From Rallus limicola (taxonomy: Eukaryota > Chordata > Aves > Gruiformes > Rallidae), in the NCBI GenBank assembly GCA_022605955.1, contig JAKCOZ010000004.1:65408229-65472228 (forward strand): DNA of 64,000 nt, given 5' to 3'. Positions 50,567 to 63,887 of this stretch are shown here, piece after piece (the first letter of the stretch is position 1; every line of letters starts with the position of its first letter). The notes beneath the pieces are model-generated. The model was not told the DNA's origin, searched no databases, and worked only from the letters and a program-made list of their open reading frames with translations. The translations under genes were made by a program, and so were the position numbers.

Positions 50567-53085
50567 GTAAGTGAATAATTTTTTCTTTACAATCCAAGAC
50601 TTGATGTTTTTACAAGACGGTCTAAGATGGCAATAGATGAAGCATTTTTGAGCTTCTGGGAAGACAGATTTTGCTCTGAAGGGAAGAATGGAATTGCTGA
50701 ATTGAATATAGAGTCATGGTGCAGGAAGAGAAAGTGCTGTTACTTTAGGGTTTTAAACAAAAGCTGATAATAGGTTGTGGTTTATGCAACGTGTACTTAG
50801 CAGTCAATATGGATAAAGTCTAACAGAGCATGTTTTATCAGGTGGAGTTCACTTTTGAGAGACATGAAATCCGTTTACTCTCAGAGTTCCATGATGTACT
50901 TTGTCCATATTTTTAATGGTTCTTGGAGAGAGTTAAAGAATTGAGTGGTGTAGATAGACCCCAAAACTACCTTCCCAAACTCAGAGCTATTTGGTACTTG
51001 CTTGGAACCTTGCAGTGATGCACTGTATCTAAGTGAATGCCTGATACATGAGATAGATGAGGATTCATAATTTATATTTACTATTAAATTAGTTAAGTTA
51101 TTAGGGTAAAGACCCTTTATCTGAAATTGTTTGATTTCTTAAGTTCATCATAGCACTGGAGAGGTTATTTATCAGAAAGAATTGGACAAGTTGATTTGGT
51201 GATCATTGATTGCAGTAGTACCTAACCTGTAAATTTGATACCTTTCAAAATCATCTGACTTTCCATATGAATCAACTAATGGTGGACAGTCAAAAAATAA
51301 TCTAATTGGGTCAAAAGTGGGAAAGCCATTTGAATCTCACAAGGTTTTAGCCGCCTTAATCTGATCTTGTTTAAAAATATGTAAAAGGATCATAAATTGC
51401 TAGTATTTTGAGCAGTGACTGAGTACTTGCCAGCTGAAACTGCACATTTTTATGCATACTAACAGGTCTTCATATCAGTTGTTAGTTGACTTTCCACATT
51501 TTTTTCTAATATGTAGTATACAGAAGTAACTTGGTCTGCAACAACGTCTTTTAATATGTAAGCAGTGTGCCAGTATTTCTACTGAGAGAATATTTGCAAA
51601 GCAATTTTTAGATTTGATGATATTAATTGAGGTCTAAAGATTAGAGTTAATACTGTCTTGGCGTGCTGCTCAAGCAGGGAAGAACTGGAGGCAACTGCTG
51701 CCGTGACTGGCAAGTTCAGTTTCATTGACTAAGCTCAGTATTCAGAGGAAGGCTGTGATGGTAAACAGTGAGACTTGGGACTGTGATCTTTAGGAGAACG
51801 ATCTTGTTCAGAGAATTGCATCTTAGAATCCCCTGGGAAGCTTTGATGAAGTAGAAAAATATCTCTGCTTTTACACTGAAGAAATGGCTTAAATAGGAAG
51901 GAGATCACCTTCACTGAAAGCAGTGAGGACTTAGCATCATGATGCAGGAAGTGGGAAAGGATTTGGGAAAGAGAGGGTTAAAGAAAAAGAATATTTCAGT
52001 TGTAAGCCTAGCTTTAAATGCTATTACAACAAAATATGGGTTTTGTGAATATTTTCACTATATACATTCACGTGAAAAGTACTTGTTATTCTAAGCAAAT
52101 GCCCAGGGGAATTTGAATTCTTAAGTGGGGAAACTACTTTTTTAACATGAAAATATAAGGTTATTCCTTACTCCACAAAAGCTGTAGAAAAAAGTTCAGT
52201 ATGACTGGAATGATGTATACACTTCCAAGTGTTCTGAGATCTTAGAAAGGAACTTTAAGTGTAATGGGACAAATTCTGGAATCTTTCCCGATAGAGTTTG
52301 AAAAGTTCTTTAAATTAGTATTTTGGAAGAGAGCAAAAGATGATGCTAAATGCAGTTACCGAATAAGCTGGTGATGACTGTCTTGGAAAGCAAGACCAAG
52401 AAGTATTACTCTTAATAACAGAACAAATTTATAACCAGGCACTGATAAGAAGGAGTAAGTGTGAAGGTCATACCAATGAATGAGAGAGAATTGTATTCTC
52501 CAGCAGAGCCGATATAATGTTTTTGTGGCTGCCCCAAGTCTTACAATGACTATCAAGAGACAGAATAATCAATTAAATTCTTCCACTACTTGCCATAAGC
52601 ACATTTTACATTAATGCAAATTCACATTATTTTACCTCTTATTCATGTAAATACAACCTAGATCTTGGGGAAAAATATTATTATTGTTGTTGTTGTTATT
52701 ATACAAATTATATACTCCTGTGTACTTAACCACTTCTTAACTAACATATATAAATAAATTAGTAGTCAGAGTAATAAAAATATTGCAGAGGCATATACAT
52801 GCTGAAATATGTGGCAGAATATCACCAGTAACATTTCTCTGCATAATTCCTTTTGTCTTGTTGCAGGGTCCATTCAAAATACAAATTATTTTAATTTTAC
52901 TTACCATAAAAACTAGATACTTCATTGGTTCTGTGTCTATTAACTGATAAATATTATCCACAAAAAGGAGGTTTTAAGATATAAAGGAAATCCAGTGTTT
53001 GTTCCCTGTTCATAGGAAACTTGTTGCTGTTTAAAATAAAAATGCACATGCTGTATTGAAACAATTACGTCACAGCATATATCTT

Positions 53086-53190
53086 TGAGGCACTGACACA
53101 GGCTCTTCCGTAAGCATTTGCTGTTCAGAAAGACTTCTGCTGTAGATATCGGTCTGACCTGGCACAGCAGTTCTTATGCTTTAGACTGTA
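53086..53190 (+). mobile_element. Ancient CR1/L3-like 3' end
   Basis: AGATATCGGTCTGACCTGG then CACAGCAGTTCTTATGC closely follows the conserved terminal block of old amniote CR1/L3-type elements (TCGGTCTGACCCAGTACGGC, AGTTCTTATG) as I recall it. The upstream boundary is unclear. Confidence 0.6.
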
Positions 53191-54174
53191 AATCAGATCC
53201 ATCTTATGCAACAAATTGAATATTAACAGGGCGAAACACGACTTTTGAGAGCTTTTTATCGTTTTTTAAAAATCCACTTTCAAAACACAACCAAGGTTCT
53301 TTGTTACCAGATGTCTCAGAGCTCAACCTGTAGGTGGGCCAAATGGCAATGTGGAACAGACCTGTCTTTGCAAGCATTTACTGTTCCTACAGAATGCTTC
53401 TCATTTCCAAACTGCATCTTTAATCAACATGATCACATTCGGTCATTGGTGCAAATGTGAAATATCTATGGGTCAAATTGGATCTCTGAAGAACTTCATT
53501 AGACCTTCTGTCAAGTCAGAGTCTCTTTATGCAATTAATTTCTTTGACCTACATTGCCTAATTTTAATCTCCTTAATAAGTTAAATTCATTTTATATAAT
53601 ACTAAAGTCACAGTGCCATACCATATAAATGAAATTTCTGACAGAAGTCTAACTGTGTTATATCGATCCTGTGTGATGCAGAGTGATTAATTTAAGCTTC
53701 ATAATAATAATACCATGTTTGTCTGACAAGATCTATCTTGTATAAAGGGATGTTTATTGGCACAGATCCCAAAATTATCAGACTGCGGGCCATTCAGTCT
53801 TGCCATTTCACTTGACATGAAATTTAGCAATACCTGGCAGAGAATAATCTTGATAATGCAATGCAATCCTCCTTTGTTGGTTTTTTTTTTTTCTGTGTAC
53901 GGTTTTCACTGTAATGGATGAAGATGTTCAGAAACATCTGAAATCCAGTGCATGACTTAGAAGAATAACTAATGTCCAAATCATGGATGTTCTAGTCTAG
54001 ACACAGCAAGTGTAAGTGAGGGCTACTTGAACACACAGGAGGAACTGAAAAATAGAATAGTTAAAAGCATTGTATTCTTTATTGGCCTTTAGAATTTGAA
54101 AGCAATTTTCCTAATCCTCTTAATTATCTGTCAAATGTTTTTAAATTATTAGAAATTAATTTTTAGAGAACATT

Positions 54175-54350
54175 CATCAAATATTTGATGTGTAATCATT
54201 TGTTTGACATTTAATTATTTCAGAGCAAATCCTCATTTTATTTTTGTTTTACTAATAACACATCTAATATTTGATATGCCATTAAAAAAACTATAAAAAT
54301 AAAATGAGGATGTGTATTCAAATACATTAGGCTATATTAAATGTCAAACA
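54175..54350. repeat. Nested inverted repeats around a 16-bp palindrome
   Basis: Perfect palindrome CATCAAATATTTGATG at 54175-54190. A near copy of its 20-bp neighbourhood is inverted at about 54257-54276 (18 of 20 bases). An outer pair, TGTTTGACATTTAAT (54201-54215) and its complement (54336-54350), is 15 of 15. An inner pair, ATCCTCATTTTATTTTT (54229-54245) and its complement (54295-54311), is 17 of 17. The result is a 150-nt AT-rich foldback. It could be the remnant of a foldback DNA transposon or a structured conserved element; no family is recognised. Confidence 0.75.
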
Positions 54351-57300
54351 TATATTGAAGTTCCCTATTTGTTTTATAATTACTATATTTTTTTACTTTT
54401 GAAAAATATTTGCTAATTATCTCTGAGAGAATGGAATGAAGCACTTTGTATTTCTTTCATGGGATATTTTATTCAGCAGCCCTGCTTAAAGGTCAGAGAC
54501 AAAATTCATGAGATTATGTGGTCCGAAGAATGGATGGGTTAAAGAAAAATGTGTTCTATACAGAGTGACCCTTCTGTTTTTATGAATCCTGAGCTGTGGA
54601 ATTTAGTGTTAAGAGGAATTTAGGTGGATATTTACAAAGAAATATACTGCGAACATTGCAGGGTTTTTTTTGGCAGTATTTCTATTTATTAGAGTTAACT
54701 TAAGCATTAACTATGGTAAGCAAAAAAATGGGAAACAATTTATTTTTGTTTTCACTTTTCCTGACCTTTAAAAAGAAAAAAAACCTCTGTGTTTAATGTA
54801 TATTTCTGCTATTATTATAGTCAGTTTTTTCTGTGACTACAAACTATTTGCACAGCTTTAGTTCTCTTTTCTGATTGTAGTTCTATGTACTCCTGTACAT
54901 TGTATGCAGGCTACTGGAATTTTCTATTCTTTTTATTATGAATCAGAAAGCATAAAGTATATCGTGTAGTTTGAATTCTGTTGCCAACTATCTTTCTGAA
55001 AATCAGGCTCTGATCCAAGGATTTCAGATTTGTTGGCTTTTCTCTCGTGGTCTGATAGTCACAGCACTGAGGTAACAAGTAACAGTCTACAGCTATCCTG
55101 TGAAAAACAAAGTGGACTTTTTTCCCCCCTAATCTATGGGCTTGATCATATATTCTGTTTTATCTATCATAAGCTTCAACTTGATATTCAACAATGCTTA
55201 GCTTTATCCTATTTATGACTGGAAAGCTGCCTCGTGAATATTTGTTCTACTTCCAGAAGCTGTGTTAGTAGTGGGAATCCTAGAAGCAAAATGTGTTAGC
55301 AAACCTTTTTCTGGAATGATCTGTAAGGTTGCAAATACAGCAGACAGAGGTGCTGATGTTTTTGTTCAAGGAACTACAAAAAGATGTTTTGTGCTTTTGT
55401 AAACAGCACTTCAGCTATTTCAGAGATTTCAGGTTAAAATCAGTAATGGATTTCATTGCTGTAAATAAGGATTTGGTGCCTTTTCTTACTAATCCTTCGA
55501 AGAAATGCTCTGATAAAGTGTTGGATAATGTGTTGCCTATAGCATCCCCTTTCATTGTTGATGAAATTTCCTATTAAATACTAAATGCTCTTGGTAAGAT
55601 CATTTGAAACTGCTGTCATACTTATAATATGATTAAGCTTCTTTCCTTAAATGGAGTCTGTCACAGTCTCCTGCAAGGTACAGCATTGTCTGCATTCAGT
55701 CTATTCAGATCTTAAGGGAAATACATTTTTTAATGTCTTCTCTATTTATGTTTGTAAATATAACAATGGAAATTCAGTTTTATTTTTTGAAAGAATGTTT
55801 TTAATTGCTAATTTGTTTTAAATCTAAGATTTTATGTCTTTGATTAAAATACGCTGACACTTCTTTCTCTCTGGGATATGGGAACAATATTAGGCTAATA
55901 TTAGGTTCCTTGATGTCAGGCTATGACAATACTTGCAAGTAGCTCTAATAAGTTATTGAGTTGATTCTGCAGTCACAAAAGTTTGCATGCTCAGTAGCAG
56001 CATGTGTATTTTTTCCTTAAAATTGGCATAAATGTTTACATTACTGTATAACTTCTTTCAATATAAATATGTGAATGTTTTAAAAGAATAATATAGTTAA
56101 TTTTTCCTATATATTCTTAGCTGTTTCTTACATTAGAATTAGTGATCCGCTTGTCTGTCTTAAAGTTTAATCTCATTCTGGACCACTGACAGAGAGAAAA
56201 ACCCTGGAACATTATTTTTTCTATGGACTGAAAGTTTCTTTAGTTAGCTGCAAGAATGTTTTGATGTGTAATCCAGGTCAAAAAGAAGTAGTTTGCTCTG
56301 TCTTTTCACAGTGGTTATTAATGGATAGCTTCCCTGGGAAAGATGATTTCAACTTGAAATCTCATTGTTACGTAAATTATATATGGATATCAAATACCCA
56401 CACTACTAGTAAAGAAACATATTTCAAAAGAAAACTTCAAAGTCATTTGGGAGAAACAAACCAAACAAACACACACACCCCCCAGTATGATTTTTTTTTT
56501 CATATTCATAAGTTTGGGAAACAGGACTTTCACTTCAGCAACACAGCTGACTACCCATTTTTAATTTTTGCCAGTGCTTGCTTTCCCCATGTGTAATGAA
56601 GTTCAGGTTTATATTAAAAATAGGTAAGATCTCTTCAGAGGATAAAACTTCCTTTTCTTCTTATTTTCTTCTGTCACTTAACAGGTTCAAAGGCTGTTAG
56701 TACCTCTGGTCATTTGTGAACACTCCAGCAAGAAGAAATTATAAGATAATATTAATGTCAGCGTAGGTGCTTTCTGCTCTATACCCTTTTCAGCCCTACC
56801 TCAAAGAGCTTGGTAGGCTCAGCTGTTTTCAGCTGCTTTCATGCCCTAGGGATTGTTCCAGGCAAGAAATTGAAAAAGGAATGCTTAATTTACCAACGCG
56901 CCCAAGGTCTTGTATTCCTTTTCCAAGATGTGCCACTTAGTTCTTGGCTGCAGTGCAAAATCTTGTGCGATATGTTCACAGTGAAGCTGTAGACAGTAAT
57001 AATATTTTTCAGGCACCTGTTCTTTATAGGATGCACCAAACTATACTGGCAAATGGCTCTGGTCACATGCAATTTAAATAGCTTAGTATGGAAACCATAT
57101 GCTGACCAAAAAATAGTTCTTAAAGAAATCTTATGTACTTAGGAATTTGTCAGGAAATAGTGGAACTACAATAGTTATTGGTAATGAAGACTAATGATTG
57201 AAAACTTAATTAGAATTTGCGGGGTTTCTGCATTGTGCACTGATAGTGAATGCTGCTTGTTGATGATCAGTTGTACTTTGTATTTCATGGTAATTATTCT

Positions 57301-59419
57301 CAGAGAAATTTGACATGGTTCAGTGATTGGTACTCTGTTAGAAAATATATTTGATTTCTTTTACATGAGCTACACATAGTAAGCTTTCGAAGGTCCATTG
57401 AATTGTATTTGATTTTAGGGTTTTTTTCCTAGCACCACACTTGACTCTGACACTTTTGCAGTGATCCTTTATAAGTGCTATTCTTCACTGTCGCAAATGA
57501 AGCACATAATGGTTTGGTATTTTTAAGTGGTTGGTTCTCGCTTAAAAGATGCAAACCATCACGGAACACCCTTTGTAGTTGCCTTTCTTGACATAAAATT
57601 CAGAACAAAACTGTAGATGATACTTCTGTAGAATAAATCTACGTGCTTTCTTCTAGGGGAGCTTGATAGTTTTCCTTCAGAATATTGCTATTAACTGACC
57701 GTGTTTCTTTTGCTCACTGAGGATTTATGTGATTTTATTTATACTGTAAACCATGTATAGGATATCTTTAGGCTGTGTATTTTTTAAGACTGAAGTTTTT
57801 GACCTGTTATAATTGATAAATACAGGTTCATAAGTACCTAATTGAAGGCCAGTGCAATATGGGAAACTACTCAGGATGTCTCTTTAAAAACATTATTGAA
57901 ATAAGTGCAATTTAATAAATTCACTTCTTACATGAAATATTCTGTTCACTTGCCTATTGATGCATTTCCTCCTGTTGAACCCAGACTGTAACAAACATTT
58001 TTTCCCAAGGTACATATAGATGCCTGATACATTTTTTCATTGAGAAAATCTTTTTTTTCTTAACATATAGAGAAAAATATTAAATTTCAGTTCAGCTCAT
58101 GTTCTTAATTTCATTTATTTTCAAAATAAGAAAGCTTTCTAAATACAGTTTAGTTTTATTATGATTTGATGGAGTTGTTTAGCTATGTATGCTCACTGTT
58201 TCAGTTGTCATCCACTTGCCGCTTCCAACTGTCCCAAATACCACCATTTAGGCAAATTTGCTTGGGATTTTTAATTATTCCTTTAGTTTATTTGCACAAT
58301 ATTTAGAGTAGATCAGAACTGGACAGAAGCATTTTTGTACTGAAGCTTGCAATGACATCTAGTTAAAATTAATTCTGTACTAATGAGTAAAGTGAATGCA
58401 GAGTTTTAAGAATTTTAAATAAAAGAGCAATTAGAAGCAACCATTAAGAATGAGTGTATTGAATTTGATCCAGTCTGTTTATACCACATACTGAGAGCCA
58501 GAGGTGCTTTGGAGAAAACAAAATAGGTTAAAAATTAATCGAGCATATTTTTGGAAAGTTGTGCAGATTTTTTTTCCAGAGAACTGATGAATATTTATTG
58601 CTGTATATTTCTTTTTCTGGTTTAAGTTATATCATCTGTGTAGTCAGTCTCTGTTGTTGGGGTTGTTTTTTTTAGCATATCCTGTATATGTTTTATATTA
58701 TCAACATGTCTCCATAGTAGGAGGCCAGAAGATATGGAAGCTTTGATATCTACAGCATTTAATTTTATCTTCTGGTGGTTTTGAATTCATATTAATCTCC
58801 TTTGAACTGGAATTTCAAAAGTCAACCAAGATTCAGAAGAATCCCCATTTACTGGAAGCCATTGTCCTGGAGAAAAACTGTGTTGTATAAAACCATAAAG
58901 AGCTGTGCTTTAGGGTGTACATATACCATTGCGTATCACCTTTATCACAGCAAAATTATCATTTTGGCTAAATTTTTCAAATATCTTTTAAGCACCTAAT
59001 TATTTCAGAAACCTCTTTTTGTTGCTAGCAGATTGTTATATCAAAACCAGCAGCAGGTGACTACGGAAAATTTCCAAAAAACATAAAAAGCTCAGAATCA
59101 ATATTCTTTTCATCCCACTACTGAAATTCATGCCACTAATGAGTACCACGTAAATGTGTATTGGCATATTTTGTTTTACATGTACCGTGTTAGCAATTTT
59201 TGGCTCATTTGAACAAAAGACAGAAGTAAAACTAAAAGCTATGTACTATGCTAGTAGGAACTAGACTAACAGCATCATGTTTTTGACAAGGCTAGAGTAT
59301 ACACAAACTGTGCATGAACTATAATGAAAACTGGTAGGTAACTAAAATGGAGCTTAGCCTGTATTATGGAATGAAAATAAAATCACAGAAAAAAACCAGG
59401 AGGCAAATTTGGAAGTATC

Positions 59420-59794
59420 TGGTTCTGGCCAGGCCAGAATTAACCTCTCCAAGCAGCCAGCATAAGTGAGCTGAGTGAGCACAGGCTGTTTTCCACACCT
59501 GACATCACTCCTCCATAAAAGGAGCTGGGGAGGAGCACTGCTGGGTGCCTCCAGAGCAGTCCTAGAGCAGCTGGGACATCTGGTCTGTCCTTGCATGGGC
59601 ACAGTACTTTGTTATGTTGGAATTATCACCAGGTGTGAGCGTAATTTGCCACAGACCGTTACTGTTCCCCTTTCAAGGTGATTTTGTCAGTAAACTGTCC
59701 TTATTCCAACCCAAAGAGGATCTGTCTGTTTCTCCTCGGGTAGTGAGTGATCAGCCTGTGGTGCTCAGCCACTGCTTGGGGCTGAACCACCACA
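59420..59794 (+). mobile_element. Solo LTR, family B
   Basis: About 375 bp beginning TGGTTCTGGCCAGGCC. A TATA-type promoter CCATAAAAGGAGCTGGGG lies at about 59513-59530. A polyadenylation-like zone AGTAAACTGTCCTTATTCC comes near 59690-59705, and the element ends in CTGAACCACCACA. Its first ~110 bp align with the element at 63888. The flanks GTATC and GTGGC agree at three of five positions, so a target-site duplication is possible but not shown. It is in the same sense as ASCC3. No retroviral genes adjoin it. Confidence 0.65.
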
Positions 59795-60286
59795 GTGGCT
59801 TTGTGCAAAGCTGCTGGAATAATGCAGATAGGAAGATACCAATATTAGTAAGTCTAAATTTCATTGCTTAAGCATGAGTTATTTAGAAAAACTAAATTAT
59901 CACCACCCCCATTCCACTGAACAAGCCTGCATCTTTAGTCACTATCAGAACAAGTAGCTATAACAGAAAATGTGTAAGCTTCTAGAACTTAAAATTTTAT
60001 TTACATGAAATTATAAGATAATTTTTTGGTCTTTGGTAGAACAAAGATTTAATCAAATTCATTTTTAGTTCTCAGATAAGATGCACTCAAAACCACTGAC
60101 ACCAAACTTAGTTTTTTCCTAGGATACTTCCTTCCTATCAAATACTAAGTTTACTGATTGTATCAACCAACTTGACTAAAAGTAGGATTTGGTTCATGAT
60201 CATGATCTCCTGTATGGCTATTATGTTATCAGCTACTGTGGAACCAACAGAATCTGTGTCTTCTCTAAGCAACAATCATTTATTGC

Positions 60287-60312
60287 TTTTTTTTTTTTTT
60301 TTTTTTTTTTTT
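60287..60312. repeat. Poly-T run (26 nt)
   Basis: The longest homopolymer in the window, about 70 bp before the solo LTR at 60384. No associated retroposed gene is visible. Confidence 0.92.
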
Positions 60313-60383
60313 GAGAAATTCTAAAACTCCATGTGTCATGTCCTAACACTTACCATACTTCAAATGGGAAAGCCATTTGAGAT

Positions 60384-60996
60384 TGTCACGATTTAGCCAC
60401 ATCCAGCAACTAAGTACCACACAGCCTCTTGCTCTCTTCCCCTTCCTCCAGTGGCGTGGGGGAAAGAATCAGAAGAGTAAAAGTGATGAGAAAACTTGTG
60501 GGTTGAGATAAAGGCAGTTAAATAATTGAAATAATTCTTGTTCTTATTATTGGTATTTATTACTATTAAAATTGTAATGAAAAGGAAAAAAATTTTAAAA
60601 GAGAGGAAGAAAAACACAAGAATAAAAAGTGGTGCAAGTAGACAACTGACTGATTCCTAGCCTATTCCCGAACAACTTTACCCCCTCTCCCCCCGTCAAC
60701 TAACCTTCCCCCCTAGTTTATATTCTGAGTATGATGTCATATGGTATGGAATATCCCTTTGGTCAGTTGGGGGTCAGTTGTCCTGGCTGTGTCCTCTCCC
60801 AGCTTCTTGGGCACCCCAGGCATACTTGCTGATGGAGCGATGCGAGAAGCAGAAAAGGCCTGGGGTCTGAGTAAGCACTGCCGAGCAATAACAAGAACAG
60901 CCCTGTATCAACACTGTCTTGAGTGCAAATCCAAAACACAACCCCAAACTATGTGCAATGAAGAAAATTAGCTCTATCCCAGCCAAAACCAGCACA
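60384..60996 (-). mobile_element. Solo LTR, family A, long copy with perfect 5-bp duplication
   Basis: A 613-bp LTR starting TGTCACGATTTAGCC and ending AACCAGCACA on the + strand. The 5-mer GAGAT lies on both sides (60379-60383 and 60997-61001). On the minus strand it shows an ATATAAAC TATA-like box (around 60716-60725) and CTTTATCTCAACCCA downstream. It is longer than the 34980 copy mainly because it keeps the AT-rich block at about 60520-60610 and the segment at 60640-60720. No internal retroviral sequence is present. Confidence 0.83.
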
Positions 60997-61575
60997 GAGA
61001 TGAATACTGTTGATGCTTCTAATGCATTCTCAAGAGTGGGATCTTAAGAGAATATTAAGACCTACGGTGGTGTTTTTACAACATATGGACACCAAATGTG
61101 TGGGACAAATTGGAATGCATTTCAGGCAGTGGTTTTATTCAGCTTGAGACTTTTGTTGGGTAAAATTATTCCTAACCTGTAAGGAAAATAAGAAAAATAA
61201 CAATAGACAAGCAGGACAGATCCTGTTTTGACATATTTGCAGATGATGTGCATATGGCCTGAAAATTTTTCCACAAAAATTACACAAGACTTGGAGATTT
61301 GAAAGTTTTTTGGCATAGAATATATATTTCTTGGTATAGTTTACATTTAAAACAGTTCTAATTAGACAACTAAAACTTTTCAGGATCATCCTGTCATCAG
61401 GGAAGAATATTTTGTTGTTTTGATAATCAATAATCGTTAGGATATCTTAGCAAGATTTTGAGTGTTTCATTTTCTTAAGTCAAAAGCAATGGATCTTAAC
61501 CTGTGATTGCTTTTATAGATTGTATATATAAATTGTATATTAAAACCCATGTGTGTTTATAAGCATCATGATGTC

Positions 61576-61635
61576 TTCGCAGAATCACAGAATTGTAGGG
61601 ATTGGAAGGGACCTCAAGAGATCATGGAGTCTTGT
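61576..61635 (-). mobile_element. CR1 3' end scrap
   Basis: GCAGAATCACAGAATTGTAGG followed by GATTGGAAGGGACCTCAAGAG is the complement of the CR1 tail and the adjoining 3' UTR. About 60 bp is recognisable. Confidence 0.78.
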
Positions 61636-63887
61636 TTTAGCTGTATTGATATCAACAATGTTAATCAGCTATTGGTCCATTTAAACACTAATAAAATGTA
61701 TAGTTTTTTGTTACCTATTTAATAAAGAATGCTGTCAGCATTTAGTGGACTTACAGTGTTTCAGTGCATGTGCTGCCAGGCAGAGGTTCTAAAATGAAAA
61801 TTAGCCAGTTGTCTATGTTTCCCAATAGAGGCAAGAAGACTAAGACCAAAATGAAGTTTGTGTAGGTACAGATAAGTCAAAACATTTATATTAATTGAGT
61901 TTTTCTTAACAGTCAAAAAATATCCTCGGATAAGAAAACTAAATAGGGTGTTATATAACTGTGTAATGTGGTAGTTGCTACCAGGGAAGAATGTTATGTG
62001 TACAGCTGCTGATTGCCTGAACTCAGCGAGACCTGAGATGGTCCACCAACAAAGTGCTTGTGACCAAAAGAATTTGCAGCACCTTGGTTCATTCATAGGC
62101 AATGTTTACGAGCTGCTGCTCAGTTTTCACTGGCAAACTCAACCCTCTCTTTGGAAATCTTTTGCATCAACCTTGAAAAAATCAAGGTTTCTGCTATGTT
62201 TTTCTTTTCAGTTAAAGTGCTTTTTTTTCCAAATAAGGACTTGTGAAAGACTCTCTAAAAACATTATCTATTTGAATAATGACCTTGAGCAGCATTTTTT
62301 AGGAAGCCATTAACTGCTATGAGGATCTGTCATTTTCTGTAAAAATGTTGGAAGGTAGTTCAACATTAGCTTATAAATTTGGAAGTTCTAAAATACGGAG
62401 AACTGCTTAGAAAATGCTAAAAACATATTAGTGGGTGGCAAACCCTTAGGTTCTAGAATTTAGAGTATCAAAAGCTTTGCAAAAGTCTAGAAAGACTCTT
62501 TGTAATAATAATAAAAATGGTTAGCTCAGGAATCAAAGGCCCATTGCAGCAAGGATGAAAAATACAATGCATTTTCAGCCTGTGAGGGTGCCTCTGGCTT
62601 TGACACACATCAAACGTAGAATTCCAGTGCCAAGACCTTTCTGGAGATCATTTTTTCCAAGTATTGTGCTATGTATGTTTATCAAGGTCAACAGTCTGAA
62701 ATCTGAAGAGAGTTTGAAACCTCAGCATCGTATTGCCGTGCTTTCATTTAAATGGTAGTATTGCTGAATAATTGAACAGAGTCCTAATTGGATTGCAGTT
62801 GAAGGATCTCATTGAAAAACATACTGAAGCTAATGGGAAGGAGGCTGTTGGCTTTAGAGTAAGCCCTAAGGACTCAACTTAATACAGCCAAAATAGTGTT
62901 TCATAGAGAAAATACAGCACAATCTTTAGCTTTTTTCAGATGTGGATTTTCCGCAAGCTTCTGGAACTGAAAGCTGTAAGATAATGTGAATTTGTCCCAG
63001 TGATTCTTAGGTTAAAAACACTCATATAGGTTCAGCAGTATTACTTGCAGTTCTTTTAATGATCCATTGCACTCAGAAATTATTTTCTGGGCTCTTGATT
63101 CAGTAGATGCAGTGTAGTAAAAAAGTGCTTGTACTGCAGCATAGCACTGAAAATGTATCTGTTTTCTTGTTCCATGGGCATGTAATTTCAAACCAGCTGT
63201 AATAGTTATTTTTAGGTATTCTCTTAGATTTTGTTCCTGTGAGGGAGCATATTCCTTGAAGTAACCAACCATCTCTTGTCGAAGGAATATATTCAAGATG
63301 ATGGTTGTAAGAGACTTCAATCCTTTCAGAGCACTGCGTGGGTCTACGATTTATTGGTTTAGAATCAAGTAGTAATTCTTTACTGGTTTGATAATCATAG
63401 CCCTATTTATTATTTTTCCCACGTGGTCCAGTTTCTTTGAATTTCAGATTTCCATACTTGTGGGGAAAAAAAAAATTAGATGAAAACTAATTTGTGAAAC
63501 TAAAATGACTACAGAAATGCATGGAAAGTTGCCAATAAAACCCATGACTAGTAATAAACCTGTAAAAGGAAAAAATAAAATGGTAGTTAAGAACATATGT
63601 AACATAGCTAGAGAAAATTGGGAAAAAAGCAAGATTTATAAGATGCTATACACATGCAAGTTCATGTTCCATGTAGAGGTTTAATGCAGTTTAAATCATG
63701 AAACAGAACTAGCACTGATAAACAGTTTAAAATAACTTTAAAAACAGTAAATCAATTATTTCGGTTACTTATATATAAATTCCAACTATTGAGAGGACTC
63801 AGATTTTTGGTAGGATATATCACTACAGGAAAATGATGCTGGAAATCTCTCACTTGAATTCTTTTTGTAAGGGTTCATGATGTTGGG

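Noticed and set aside
54120..54420. Canonical microRNA hairpin
   Set aside because: The arms are separated by loops and interleaved, unlike a simple 60-80 nt precursor; kept only as an inverted-repeat finding.
59354..59871. Frames of 68-85 codons
   Set aside because: They overlap the family B LTR, and none resembles a retroviral or host protein.
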